Part shown: one piece after another, positions 11,287 through 22,599 of the stretch
Layout of the letters: every line of letters starts with the position of its first letter
How positions within the stretch are numbered: the stretch's first letter is position 1
Assembly (NCBI GenBank): GCA_944472135.2
Contig: OX235265.1
Coordinates: forward strand, 47,279,459-47,343,458
Origin: Trichobilharzia regenti
Taxonomy: Eukaryota; Platyhelminthes; Trematoda; Strigeidida; Schistosomatidae
Length of the DNA stretch: 64,000 nucleotides
Reading direction: 5' to 3'
Position numbers and translations under genes: made by a program
The notes under the pieces: model-generated
What the model was told of the DNA's origin: nothing
What the model saw: only the letters and a program-made list of their open reading frames with translations
The model's database searches: none

Positions 11287-11530
11287 CAATGGAAACTACA
11301 AAATACTGGATACCTATTTCGCTTTAGTTTAGGACTCCTCAGATATGCTCACCCATAACTTAACCAGTAGTCGAATCTAGGGCCTGCAGGTGACGAGGCC
11401 AGGTTACTGAACATTGGCTAGTGAGACAACAGTTAATGAACCGTGAATTCTGACTTCTGTAAGCCGGCGAAATACCACCACCTCCAACCAATGCTATCGA
11501 CGGGCAGTCATTTCACCTTGATATAGTGGA
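11287..11530 (-). repeat. hammerhead tRNA-SINE relic
   Basis: Degenerate minus-strand copy: TTTAGGACTCCTCAG matches the ribozyme strand, and the GTAGTCGAATCTAGGGCCT block matches the tRNA-like part. The GAAAC box is lost. Confidence 0.5.
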
Positions 11531-12015
11531 CTCTATTTACCACAACTTCACGCTGAGACTTAAGCGCGAAAAACTAATAGCTGGTGTTTGTATTTGAATA
11601 ATGATATGTGTGCAGTCATATAATTCAGTTTCTGACCCATAAACGACACTAATTCTTGTTTCTAGCTATAATTAACCTTTTAGCAATAGGAATGAGATAA
11701 ATTCACCGAATTCTTTTTTGATGTTGTCACTGTCTATATTATTGATCATTCCCACCTAAGTAAAGTATTTAAAACTAAGAATGAATTGTAAAACAGATGG
11801 TGGCGTAAAAGAATGCAAGCATTACAACAAAACTACCCTGTAATATTGTACCAGTTAACTCAGTGGTCATATTCAACATGTAGACAATAGATTTCGATTA
11901 ACACTCAAGGATAGACAGCTGCAGTATTAACCATTCAACGACTTACTGGTGTGATTTCTTCACTTTTAAGAACAGTTAATTTGTGACTTGAGTAAATTAG
12001 AGTTAAGATTGGTGC

Positions 12016-13140
12016 ATGTTCCGAGTTAGAGGAAATATGCATTACTCCGAGCATTTAGACTTATGGATCCATGGAGTCTCTGAATGTTGGTCTGAGCAAG
12101 GTAAGGGTATAGTAGAGAAGATTTGTATGAACTGTAACAAGCATTACATCGACCAAAGTGGGCGTTCCCTTCGAATCAGAATCCAGGATCACAAATCAGC
12201 TGTGAAAAGACACAATATGTATTCTTTCATATCAATGCATATATACAATTATGGACATCAATTTAATTGGGATAATGTCGAAATTTTAGACAGAGAAAAC
12301 ACCAAAAGGCAATGCCACCAGACAATGCCGCCAAACACTAGTGTTTACAGAAAACCCACACATTCAAACAGATATTTGGATTTCCGATCATCCCATCCTA
12401 TGTCAGTAAAAATAGGATTAGTGAAATGTTTAAATGACAGAGCACAAAAACTAAGTAGTACCAAGGAAAATCTAAGACAGGAAGTGACACACATAAAAGA
12501 AGCCTTGAAACTTAATGATTACCCGGATAAATTAGTCAAGAAATATGTAAATAAGTATAAAAATAAAATAAATAATGATAACAGAGATAGTGATAATAAT
12601 AATGATAATAACAATAATAATAATAATGGTAATAATAATAGTGATAATAATAATAATATTAATAACGACACCAACAATAAGGAATGTAAATCATCAACAA
12701 TAATTCCATACAAAGAAGGAACCTCGGAAGCCTTACACAGAATTCTTAACAAGGCAGGAATAAAAGTGGCATTCAAACCCACAAACTCAATTAGAAACAA
12801 GCTTTGTCGGTTAAAGGATCCTGTAGAGCCATTAAAACAAAACAATTTAGTTTATCTAATACCCTGCAATGATTGTGAGGTCAAATACATAGGTCAAACT
12901 AGTAGAACCGGGGCAGTCAGACTAGCCGAACATAAAAACCTAACAAAATCTAGATTGGTTGATCCAAATAAGATAAGAAATCTAGAGAGTAGTTCAGCTA
13001 TAGCACTACATGCAGTTACACACAACCATACAATAGGATGGGATTGGATGACAGTTTTAAAATCTAATGTCACAGGGTGGAGGGAGGGAGAGATTGATAA
13101 CAGAAGCTTTCTTTATCGAATCAACTGCAAATACATGTAA
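12016..13140 (+). CDS. Penelope-like element polyprotein fragment, GIY-YIG endonuclease
   Basis: An open 374-codon frame from a Penelope-like retroelement. Residues about 36-97 resemble one GIY-YIG C-terminal region (CMNCNKHYIDQSGRSLRIRI). Then comes a reverse-transcriptase thumb segment (SVYRKPTHSNRYLDFRSSHP, about residue 109), a coiled/charged linker with a long Asn run (AAT repeat, 12585-12670), and a second GIY-YIG domain (LIPCNDCEVKYIGQTSRTG, with HKNLTK following). The RT catalytic core is absent, so it cannot be autonomous. The first Met at 12016 is arbitrary. The element's 3' end runs to about 13395 (GCTCGAAACGTCATC-like block, CACAGTGCCCAAG). Confidence 0.7.
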   Translation: MFRVRGNMHYSEHLDLWIHGVSECWSEQGKGIVEKICMNCNKHYIDQSGRSLRIRIQDHKSAVKRHNMYSFISMHIYNYGHQFNWDNVEILDRENTKRQCHQTMPPNTSVYRKPTHSNRYLDFRSSHPMSVKIGLVKCLNDRAQKLSSTKENLRQEVTHIKEALKLNDYPDKLVKKYVNKYKNKINNDNRDSDNNNDNNNNNNNGNNNSDNNNNINNDTNNKECKSSTIIPYKEGTSEALHRILNKAGIKVAFKPTNSIRNKLCRLKDPVEPLKQNNLVYLIPCNDCEVKYIGQTSRTGAVRLAEHKNLTKSRLVDPNKIRNLESSSAIALHAVTHNHTIGWDWMTVLKSNVTGWREGEIDNRSFLYRINCKYM

Positions 13141-13395
13141 TAGGAATGATTCAACACCTGTCCCAGATATATGGAAAATTCTACTGCCCATACAACAAAT
13201 AGGAGAAGACAGAGGAAACTATAAAAATCAAATCTCGAAGTCGTGTGACAAAAATTGATATGATTATGAACAATAAATTGTGTTCGAAACGTCATCCAGT
13301 ATACAATACTGTTTCACTGTGTGATACATTTAATAATCAAACTAATATGGAATTACTTAATACCACAGTGCCCAAGTTTTACACATATATAAATC
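13141..13395 (+). mobile_element. 3' terminal region of the Penelope-like element
   Basis: Non-coding end shared with the arms at 1245-2505 and 28774-29085: TTCGAAACGTCATC, then ATGGAATTACTTAATACC and ACAGTGCCCAAG. Only one, directly oriented, terminus is present here. Confidence 0.55.
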
Positions 13396-13899
13396 AATTC
13401 ACTTTGTGCTAAAAATTGCGCCGAAGACATTGTTCAGAAGGAGGACGGAAGCTCCGCAACTAAACCAACCAGCTCAGAGAACACTATTAATTCCAAAAGG
13501 TAAGGGTATGTAGACTGCTTGGCTAAAGTCTCCGAGACCCTAAGAACCGATGTCTAGAGATTATTGATAACACAGTTTAAAATCGTCCTCAGTATTTCAA
13601 TTTTCCAGGTGTTTGGGATCTCCCACATTTATCATATTTATATTCTTCTTCTTCTTGTAATTACTCTTTCTATTGTAGGTTTTTGTCCATCATAGTTGCT
13701 CTGCATTTCCTTTTTTTCTCTCTACTTCTATATGTGCTTCATGAAATGAGTCAACTTGAACTGCTGTACTTTTTTGCAAGCTTTAATGTTGAAAATTAGT
13801 TCAATTCTTTTAAGAATCCTACCAAATGACTCATAACATCTATTTAAAAAGTATAGAAATTTCTTGAATAGTGAATAAGTTAAATGAACCTTATAAGTT
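13396..13899. other. no gene recognised
   Basis: Non-coding, AT-rich; CTT-rich block near 13643. Confidence 0.4.
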
Positions 13900-14265
13900 T
13901 CACATATCAGCGACTGCCATCGCTGGCTCCATAGTCAAGGCCAGATAACCAGACAGAAAGGATTAGCAACAACGGACCCTGTCAGGGAATGAATCAACCA
14001 AAAAAGCTTATCGCCAAACTAGAATGCAGATGAATGCAAATGGAGATGGATTGGGCCCACGCTAAGGAGACCACTAAGTGACATCATGCGCCAGGCATGT
14101 CCCTGAGTCAAACCGGAATGGGAAGAGATCGTGCCAGACGGAGGAGATGGAAAATGACAGGCAATTGGGGAACCAACTGAAAAAACCCCTTAGGAGAACT
14201 GGATGCTATGAAGATGTACAACTGAAGCCTTATATCCCATTCGAAACCCCTAGAGAATAATAATG
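13900..14265 (+). pseudogene. RTE LINE 3' relic
   Basis: Plus-strand remains of the RTE C-terminus: KWRWIGPTLRRPLSDIMRQA near 14036-14098, then eroded equivalents of the terminal region, ending GAAGCCTTATATCCCATTCG...AATAATAATGG, the RTE-type 3' tail. Confidence 0.6.
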
Positions 14266-15097
14266 GCAATAACAATAATCTGAAATAGATCAAATCAGAA
14301 GAAAATCCGCTTCATTGTCACAGTGTTTTATTTTTACTGTATATTTATGTAAAGAAATGAAGAGATATTCAGCGAAATAATCTTCTATTCAACAATAATG
14401 TATAAAGACTTCTACAAGAAGGATGCCTTTCAACTGACTACTTGTCAGTAGTACATTTTTCAACACAGAAATTATTATTTACTTAAACAGTATTAATATT
14501 GCAGCTCATTTATCGAAGTAAACTATTGTGTTCTTTTCGTTGTTGTTGTTGCTGTTGTCGTTATCATTACTATTGATTTTGTTTTGTTTAGGTGAAGGAA
14601 TGTTCCCATTTCCTCCTTTTATTTATTTATTTATTTATCAACCTATCAAATCGATGATGAAATCTCTGGTACATAAATATATATTCATTCAAATAAATTA
14701 CAACTGAACTAAAGAAATGTTTCGTAAAATAATGATAATAACAATAATTGATAGTAAAATATGAAAGTGACAATTTGTAGTTGTATAGACATCTGAGATA
14801 TCTATTCTCTGATCTGAGCGTAGTCTGAATTCCACCTGTGTACGTGTTATTTGTACTACTCAAATATATTAAATAAGAAATTAAATTTTTTGAAAAATAG
14901 GAGCTTAATTAGGCAATACAATGACTAAGGGGACAGACAGTTCAACTATCTAGGGAATAAAAAGAAAAAAAAGAAAAATAAAGACGAAAACATTTGACTG
15001 AAGAGTGAACATCAGTTGTAAATTAAACAGAATGTACTCAATTAATGAATGAGGCGATTTTCGTAGAAAGAGTTGACTTCCCCTCTCCCCTGTCTGT
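14266..15097. other. non-coding, probable 3' flank of the TTLL gene
   Basis: Lies directly downstream of the minus-strand stop at 15098, so it should hold the 3' UTR and polyadenylation site. AATAAA-type signals occur on the minus strand in this AT-rich stretch but none can be chosen. A TTTA tetranucleotide run lies near 14620-14637. Confidence 0.35.
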
Positions 15098-16763
15098 CTA
15101 CTTTCTTTGATACTGATCAACTGTGTTACGAGTAAAGAATTTTAAGTTGAGTTTTTTACAAGGATGCATGTTTGTCACACTTTTGCTTGGAAATGGAGCC
15201 TTTTGGGTGTATTGTGTAGAAGTGTTCAACGAGTCATCATGAAATATCCCTTTGCTGTTATTATTATTATTATCTTTGGCAGTCGTAAGGGGTTTGTCTG
15301 ATAGGTGTGAAGATTTCGATTCGTTTGTACTTCCATCATCAATTCCAGAATCACTAGAATTTTGTTTTTGAGCTGATTTTGACAAGATGTCATCATCATC
15401 ACCATCGTCGTCATCATCAACGCAATCATCACTAGGATTTGTATGATTATGGCAAATGAAGTCATCACTAAAGTTGTTATTACTCATATCAGTCTCCATA
15501 TTTTGATCTTTACTAAGCTTATTCGAATTCAGCGGTTTATTATGCTGATTATTCAAACATGCTGATTGTATATCATGAAGATTTGTCTGTGATTGTTTAG
15601 CTGATATCTTTTTTTGTAAATTGGATGAAATTTTCATATTTTTTAATTTACGAAATATAATAGTCTTTCTACGTGAATGTCTATGCATATCATTGTGGCA
15701 TAATGATGAATGGTCATAATCTATGCTAACATTTTTACCATTAAAGTGTATAATACTCATTTTCACTTTATTATTATTAACACGATTTACAAATCCAGGT
15801 ATTTTATGAATCTTATTCATTGTCTTATGATCACTTGTTACTTGATGCTTTCTACATCGGCTTGGTGAGTTCGACTTCATTGTAACAATTGCTGGCAGTT
15901 TATTACATCCGTTAACTTTACCTATTGATTGTTTTCGACTATCTTCATTATGCCTAAGATGATGAGAAGATTTTCTGATATCATCTGAAGATTTATTGAG
16001 TTTATTGTCAAATGAAGCGGAATTCGACACAGTGATGTTGTTCAACGTTTCAATATTTGAATTACCTGTCTTGATTTCATTTGTTGGTGAAATTCGTTGT
16101 GTTTTAATGGATGACTTAGCTTTATTCTGTTTTAAACAAGTTAGTGAATTTTGCTTTTTATGTATTTTATGCGGTAATAACACTAATAATGACGGCTCAT
16201 TATTTGTTTGCATATTCGTCGAGGATAAAGGTGTATGACTGGTTTTTTCCAGTCCTATAGGTTCACATTTCTGCCTAAAATTTATTTGTGATTGACTAGA
16301 TTGGCTGGAGACATGAGAAATTTTAACACCTGCTGTCAAATAATGTTCATCTGACTTTGTCATCAATGAATTCAGTACACCTATTCCGTCTTGTGATGAT
16401 GGTTTCTGTGGACATTTTGATTCAGTGCCTATTATAAGACTTTTGTTTATTGAATCATTCTTATGTTCAATAGTTTCAGTTAAATATTCAATGTTTGAAG
16501 TGGATTTTATCTTATTATTGTCTTTTAATCCATTTTTCAATTTTGCAACATGTGACTGTGAATTACCACCAGTTATTTGTAATGATTTCAAGGAAGCTTT
16601 AACATTCAGATTTGTTGGAGTTGATTTGTGAATGGCATGCTGTTTATGCGTAGCAGTAGGCCATAGAAGGTTTGTTTCTTTTTGGATATTTATTGTGTCT
16701 GTAAAATCAGATTGTAGATTTGATGATTTCACTTCTTTCCTGATATGTGACTTGATTTGACCA
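15098..16763 (-). CDS. TTLL3: TTLL3/8-type tubulin glycylase, last exon
   Basis: Terminal exon: 1 nt completing a codon, 554 codons and a stop. Acceptor TATTTTAG ends at 16764. It encodes a tail outside the catalytic domain, rich in Ser, Asn, Lys and His, with no recognised domain and an acidic run (DDCVDDDDDGDDDD) about 100 residues before the end, then FFTRNTVDQYQRK at the stop. Long low-complexity C-termini are usual in TTLL proteins. The previous exon ends with 2 nt of a codon (CT|GTTAGT at 19824), so phase fits exactly. Alternative: exon 19824 reads through to a stop at 19793 and this ORF belongs to another transcript; the phase match and absence of another upstream ORF argue for the join. 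Confidence 0.65.
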
Positions 16764-16889
16764 CTAAAATATTTAAATATGAAAAGAAAAATAATGATAG
16801 TGAAACACACCTACTTACATCTTGTTAGTAGTATGATTTTATTTTAAAAAAACACGACCAAATTTAGGAATTTCACTTAGATCAACAAA

Positions 16890-17150
16890 ACTGGGACCTT
16901 GAATGGTTACTAGGATGTAACCAGTGCCAGTGTGTCTAGTCCTACATCAGGCAAATCGTAAGGTCTACCAGCTTAGTTCTAGCGTCTCTGACTGCAGTAT
17001 TGGCTGATGCGGGTTTGAATCTCCTAGAAGACGTGGGCTCCGTCAAGGCGGCGGATACGCCATTCTGACAAATGATAGCAAGCATGAAACCCAGGTCCAG
17101 GACTTCCTGCTGATTGTTTTCAACTTTATATCACCAAAATTGGAACACAG
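16890..17150 (+). repeat. third tRNA-like SINE family, copy 1
   Basis: Shares GTGTCTAGTCCT, a tRNA-like box A region (CAGCTTAGTTCTAGCGTCTCTGAC), box B-like GGGTTTGAATCTC, the GATACGCC block, and CAAGCATGAAACCCAGGTCCAGG with 19087-19275 and 22600-22815. No target duplication noted. Confidence 0.6.
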
Positions 17151-17460
17151 AGGTCAGTGTTCAGCTGAAAGTGAGCTGTCTCACAACTCAATGAATTCAC
17201 TGTTTTGACGAACACACTTATAAAAATCGTAAGTTAAAAATAGTGAATATTTCCAAGCTAAAAGTTTCGCACAAAATATTGTTAGTGAGAACAGTTCTTT
17301 AGTTGCGATACTATCAGTGAAGGGTTTGAACTTCGATCTTTTTAAAGTGCTAACAACTAAACCAATACGAAATGATGTTAAAAGTCAGCAGGTCATGCAT
17401 AAACGGTTTCTAGTGAGCTGTGTGCAAACATGAAGTAGGTGTTATGTTATTTGGCGGATT

Positions 17461-17560
17461 TTGGTTAGTATTGAAATCCAGGATGCACATCCGTTCCTGT
17501 TTTTAACTCACCGATTGGATGTATCTGCATACCCAGTGAATAATGGTGTTTCCACTAAGA
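17461..17560 (+). repeat. Sm-alpha-like relic
   Basis: GAAATCCAGGATGCACATC and CCCAGTGAATAATGG match the minus strand of 57645-57795. The hammerhead core is not preserved. Confidence 0.4.
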
Positions 17561-17589
17561 TTCGACTATTTATGATCATCTTTTTTGGT

Positions 17590-17830
17590 AAAATTCATCC
17601 TTCACTTCAATTCAAACGTAGTTGATGGGTGCATAATCAGAGATTATAAAAAAGCTCCGATAAATGTCATAATTTCGCCTGACTTTTATAGATTTATTCA
17701 GTTGGACAGCATACAGACGACTTCCTGCTAGTACTTTACTGAGCGATGGGCTTTTTGTCTTTAATCTCAATGCTAATCCTATATCAGCAAGTCTACGACA
17801 GCTAACCGAAGAATCTCCTGACATTCATAG
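17590..17830 (-). pseudogene. CR1-like LINE endonuclease fragment
   Basis: Minus strand reads SCRRLADIGLALRLK, SRLYAVQLNKSIKVRRN and FFIISDYAPINY, the order seen in AP-endonuclease domains of CR1/jockey-type LINEs (RL-AVRL-, then the VSAYAPT motif). It is short and isolated, with the catalytic N-, E- and H-containing motifs outside the fragment. Confidence 0.45.
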
Positions 17831-18565
17831 AGTGAATTTCGTAGATTCACTGTGGTGGCTAGGCGGGCTTAAGTGAATCACTGCTCATGGATTTTGTACA
17901 CGTGTCTTTGAGATGCAGCATGTATCCAAAGCCTAATATTCTAGAGTTTTGTCTGTTCGGCCATATTCTCATATTCGATGACAGCTTTATAGTTGAAAGC
18001 ACCGACATGAAGCAAACAGTGTGGATTCAGGAGACTAGGAAAGATGTTTCACTGGACTACATTGCTAACAACAGTTACAGGGCTCTGGGGAGATCAAACG
18101 GAGAAGTAGTGGGATTCAAATCTAAACAAGTTAAAAAACAAAATGATAAGCAAAACAACGTTGTATGTTTATCGAAGCGTGTGGACGATTGTTAATTCCT
18201 GTGTATCAACAAGGTGTAAGTCTATTTCTTCGAATTCATGAAAAACTAATAGATCTACTTCTGCCGAAATACACAACCCTGGAGGATAACTGCCAGGGAG
18301 AAGAAACGTTTCTTCTGGTGAAAAAGTTTACAGCATCTTGCCAGTAGGGAAAATCTTACCACTGGGTACGACCCTCTGTAAAATAAGTTGATAGGATCAA
18401 TTTTGGAGCCAATATTTTCTTCCCCTTTATTACAAGTTCGGCAAGACAACATGGCTAGTTTCTCGGGTCTCCAACAGAAACAAAATTTGCTGTTAAACCC
18501 CTTTCTGTCAGCAGTACAACTTTGCAGGATAGTTTACACGGATTGGTTACCAGACAGCTACCAAT

Positions 18566-19009
18566 TATTATTATTATTATTATTGTATCCTTTAGTTCCT
18601 AGAGGAACATAGGGCTTCAGCTGCGCACCTCCATTGACTTCGGTTTTCTGACAACTTTTTCACCCTGCTCCAGGTCTGTCCACATGCTTTCATCTCCTCC
18701 TCGCATGACCTCCTCCAAGTCACCCTTGGACGACCAACTCGCCGCCTCCCTTTCGCGTTCCACTCGAGGGCTTGTCTAGTGATGTCACTTGATGGTTTCC
18801 TCAGCGTATGGCCAATCCATCTCCATTTCTTTCTGCCTATTTGTTTCACAATCGGTTCCTGATTGGTTCGCTCCCAGAGATCCCTGTTGCTGATCTTTTC
18901 TGGCCATCTGATCTTGAGTATTGAGCGGAGACAGTTGTTAATGAAGGTTTGAAGTTTGTTTGAGATGCTCTTTATGACTCGCCAAGTCTCTGATCCGTAT
19001 AGTAGCACT
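18566..19009 (-). pseudogene. 5'-truncated RTE LINE insertion with 13-bp target duplication
   Basis: The minus strand has one open frame for the last 138 residues of the RTE ORF: LLYGSETWRVIKS, LRSILKIRWPEKISN, WRWIGHTLRKPSSDITRQA, RVTWRRSCEEEMK, WRCAAEALCSSRN and stop, then an AAT microsatellite tail (TAT runs at 18566-18588). The 13-bp GACAGCTACCAAT flanks both sides (18553-18565 and 19010-19022). 5' truncation plus a microsatellite tail plus a target duplication is the RTE signature. The open frame implies a fairly recent insertion. Confidence 0.85.
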
Positions 19010-19086
19010 GACAGCTACCAATGCCACGCGTTTACTCCTTAGTGTTATTGCAGACTGGATGTGTTCGCCATTGCAGTTCACTATGA

Positions 19087-19275
19087 ATTGATATTAGATG
19101 GTCCCTGACTCCAGCATTGGGTAATATGGGTTCCAATCCCAGGTAGGGGGGAGATTAGTTTCATCAAGGTCACAGATACGCCTTTCTGACGAGTGCCAAT
19201 AAGCATGAAACCTAGTTCCAGGGTTTCCTCCCGATTGCCTCCAACCATGTAACTTCAAAACAGAAGTGTCGGAGA
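19087..19275 (+). repeat. third tRNA-like SINE family, copy 2
   Basis: Carries GGGTTCCAATCCCAGG (box B-like), CACAGATACGCCTTTCTGAC, AAGCATGAAACCTAGTTCCAGGG and CCTCCAACCAT as in the other two copies. Confidence 0.6.
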
Positions 19276-19823
19276 GATTTTATCATGAATCAAAATCACC
19301 TACAGAACTACTAAAAGCCATTGTGCAGAGGAAAACTATTTCATCTTATCTTCAAAACATTTTGACAATAATCGCTTATGACCACATATGGAATCGGATA
19401 GAAGGCAGCTAGATGGTAGAGAGAATTGATGGATGGATGAAAACAGACTTACTGAGAACTCTGTTACAGTTGCATTTGATCCCACTAGCAGTTCTTTCTT
19501 AGGAGTGATAAAGTATCCCAAACTAGAATGAAGTAACAGTTCAATACTCCTTCTCTAGGTGTTTTTAACTCATGACATAGTTCACTTTCAAATCAGTAGT
19601 CATTTAGCGAAATGCATGACACTATGTACTACTAATCAACTCGGATGAGTAGTTGTATATTACTTACAGTAACCACCAGTAATGCCTGTTAGTTAGCTTG
19701 AAGTCATCTAAACAAGGGATGCCTGTTTCACGCCTATTTCTTAAAATATCCTATACCTGAAATATGAAATACAGACTTAAGCATAGTTCAGTTTAAACAT
19801 TAGTTAGAAGTGAAATAACTAAC

Positions 19824-20115
19824 AGAACAACAGGAGAAGAAGTTCCAATATCATTGACAGATGTTGCAGTGATATTGATCTCTGGAATTAATACTGTCTG
19901 TTGATCAAGATTGGGTGTTGTTTTATTCAAACAAAAACAACGGGATGTAGTTGTACTATCCAGTTGTTGTTGTTGTTGTGGTTTAACAATTCGTGAACCA
20001 GTCACATACAACTCCATCCCTGTGTACAGGCTAGATGAACTATGAAAATGTTGTCTATACAGTAGTTCAAAACGTCCTACATCAGAGTTTCGACTGTATT
20101 TTCTATCTAAAACAA
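19824..20115 (-). CDS. TTLL3: TTLL3/8-type tubulin glycylase, penultimate exon
   Basis: Acceptor TTTACCAG precedes 20115. The exon opens VVLDRKYSRNSDVGRFELLYRQ, matching the conserved region just after the ATP-grasp core of TTLL3 (VV-DR--DRN-DTG-FELIYKQ), then YTGMELYVTGSRIVKP, where TTL homology ends. A Gln run and Ser/Thr-rich sequence follow. Donor GTTAGT at 19823; without splicing the frame stops at 19793. It joins upstream to 25296 (1 nt + 2 nt = Val) and downstream to 16763 in phase. Confidence 0.85.
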
Positions 20116-20280
20116 CTGGTAAAAAGAAAAAGAAAACCAATAATTAAAAGTATATTACTTTGTGATTAGCAATTTCAAAGTAGTTTCATCTCATGATATT
20201 CGGGATTTGAAAGGGTAAATCCAATGCCTGTTGTTTCACTTCGAAATTAGGAATCTTCCAACATACAAATTTAATATACA

Positions 20281-20425
20281 AGTATTGGTTTTGTAGGGAT
20301 TAAGTTTGATTGGCTGGAGGATTTCATCATGAGCTGACATCAGTTAGAGAACCACTGGAAAACCTGAGCGCACTGGACAGCGGTTTCGTCCTAGTTTGGG
20401 ACTCTTTAGAAGTACGCACCTACAG
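20281..20425 (-). repeat. hammerhead tRNA-SINE, left arm of inverted dimer
   Basis: Minus-strand tail and ribozyme half: TATTGGTTTTGTAGGG, CATCATGAGCTGACATCAG, and GTTTCGTCC with part of the core. Joined to a plus copy near 20425 in the middle of the tRNA-like region. Confidence 0.65.
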
Positions 20426-20615
20426 GGATGGGGCCCCAGTGGCTTAATGGTCTACAAGCTCGCCTTGTAATCAGAAAGTCCTGGGTTAGAACCTCGGTGG
20501 GTGCGTACCGATGAAGAGTTACAAACTAGGGTGACGAAACAGCTGTTCAGTACTCCCAGGTTTTCCAGTGGTTCTCTAACTGATGTCAGCTCATGATGAA
20601 ATCCTCTGTCAAAAT
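20426..20615 (+). repeat. hammerhead tRNA-SINE, right arm of inverted dimer
   Basis: Plus strand: GGGGCCCCAGTGGCTTAATG (box A region), GGGTTAGAACCTCGG (box B), CGATGAAGAG, GACGAAACAGCTGTTC, then the tail with GATGTCAGCTCATGATGAAATCC mirrored in the left arm. Confidence 0.7.
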
Positions 20616-21344
20616 TTAATATAACAGTTCGGTGGATGAATTTACAGAAAAAGGCAAACTACTTGGTTTCATGTTCCAGCAGACTTACAGTGAAGTAGAG
20701 TCATTTCTTATAGAATAACCTTTAATAAGTATATCATCAAAAAATGATAATCAGTGAAATCTTATTGGAAGAGAAGTTAAAGAATGGGGAGCTATACGAA
20801 ACAGCCAACTAGTGACCTTGAAGTAGCCTGTTACAGTAAACCAAGCTAATTTAAACAAAACAATGGTATGTTCAAGAAATAAATGCTTAAAGAAGCGTTA
20901 GGGTATTAAATAGATTCACTATCTGAAAATTTTGTAAGAACACCTCCCAGTTGCTAATAGAAGTGGTGTTTATCATCCAAATGATTATCTTTTAAAGGCT
21001 GGATATAAGATTTTTTTTAATAATTCCTTTCCGTCCTGAGCGAGACATTTAATAACAAATTTATTCTAGTTTAAATTGGATTGATCAATGAGTATTACTA
21101 AAAACGTGCTTTGATGGTTTTAAGTGTATCAGCATTTTTGTCGACAGTAATGTAAATGTCATCAGTATATCGCCTGTGGATGTTGAACTGATTTAGAGCT
21201 GATTTCAGAGTACTTGATTCCAGGTATGCTGTGAAGCAGTCAGTATATAATGGATCAAAAGGCGATCACATATCTACTTCAGCCCTTTGTCGATATATTT
21301 CATCAATAAACAGGGACTGGACACTTAGTGTACATCCTAGTATT
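20616..21344. other. no gene recognised
   Basis: Intronic, AT-rich. Part of 21100-21330 has the look of an eroded retroelement coding region, but no motif is firm enough to call. Confidence 0.35.
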
Positions 21345-22165
21345 ATATTATTATTATTATTCCCTTAGGTTCCGAATGGAACTCAAGGCTTCAAAAGCCC
21401 ATCTCCATTTAGTCATGTTGTTTGCAGTCATTTTTAGCTGGCTTCACGATATTCTATAAGCACTTTTCTTCTCCTCATACGAATCCCTATATGTCAGTCT
21501 CAGACCCACTTCCAGCTAGTCGTTTTCCATTTGGGTTCCATACAATGGAACGGTATACGATGTCATTCAGTAGTTCCCTCAGTGTTTGTCCAATCCATCT
21601 CCGATTCCTAATGCATATTTATTTGGCGATAGTTTGCTGGTTGATTCGTTACTTGGCATAGTTCCTTGTTTCTAATCGTTTCCGGCTAGCTGTCTCATCT
21701 TCAATATGGTGAAAGTCTGAAGCCCCTTAGGTGACGTGCCAAGTTTCTGAATCATAAAGAAGTACTGACTTGTTATTAGTTTTGAAAGTCTGAATCCCGT
21801 TCTTTATGCTTAGTGCTGTAGATTACCACAATAATTTCAGATTAATGAAGGTTTGTCATGCTTATCCGTTGCTGTCGCTTATATCTTCATCCAACGCCAC
21901 TTGTAGTTGAAAGGATACTAGCCGAATAAGTGGAAGAAGTGACCTTGCACAAATTTCCCCTGTTGATAATGACTGGTGCCTGTTGGTAGTTGGGCACCTT
22001 CATCACCTCTGTCCTCTCTGCTTCTTCTGCTAACTCACTGGTTTTTGCTTGTAGATGTTTGAATTTGTGTGACATTATACAAAAATTGTCCATGAAATAT
22101 GATTCTTCTAGTGTTTTTTTTTGTCGACCCAAAGTATTCCTGTCTTCTCACAATCTAGTACTAAT
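21345..22165 (-). pseudogene. RTE LINE 3' relic
   Basis: Starts with an ATT tail and GTTCCGAATGGAACTCAAGG (RTE 3' end on the minus strand) and continues through degenerate versions of the C-terminal and post-palm regions as far as the segment after the catalytic box (minus-strand ORF 21887-22132: IMSHKFKHLQAKTSELAEEA, matching LMSHTIEDLQAKTDKLVEEA at 34 kb). Multiple frameshifts. Confidence 0.65.
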
Positions 22166-22396
22166 CCCTGAATACACCTACCTATCAGGTGTACCACCAC
22201 TTAAATTATTTGAATTTATAAGTTTACTTATGAGAAAGTATTATCTTATCACTAGAAACAACACTATACTGGTGATAAGGTAAAAGTCATCGAGAAATAA
22301 TATTTAGTGATGCAAGAAAATATTTCCTCAATTATGAAAGGACTTCAATGAATTTAGAAGTAATAATTGCTTGATAACAAAAAATGTCACTTTGAT

Positions 22397-22580
22397 TGGA
22401 TACTAGTAACTAGTGCGATGTGTCTAGTCCTTTCTTTGGTGTAGACTGAATTCTATCAGTCAGATGTGCAATATGGCTACCATTCTAGGTAGCTCGCCAT
22501 CACGGTGCACATTGATTTATTGATATTCAGTCTGCACCGAAAAAAGGACTAGACACATCACACTAGTTACTAGTGTCCAA
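22397..22580. repeat. short inverted repeat
   Basis: Arms at about 22397-22454 and 22521-22580 are complementary (ACTAGTAACTAGTG; TGTGTCTAGTCC; TTCAGTCTACACC-like), with a loop of about 66 bp. Would form a long hairpin. Confidence 0.7.
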
Positions 22581-22599
22581 TCTAAGCATCCACCACTGT

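Noticed and set aside
15226..15468. Met-rich 80-codon minus-strand frame
   Set aside because: Shadow of the acidic part of the last TTLL exon in another frame.
19793..19823. Read-through end of the 19824-20115 exon as the natural stop
   Set aside because: Possible, but a donor and an exactly phased downstream exon with 554 open codons make splicing likelier. Kept as an alternative isoform.
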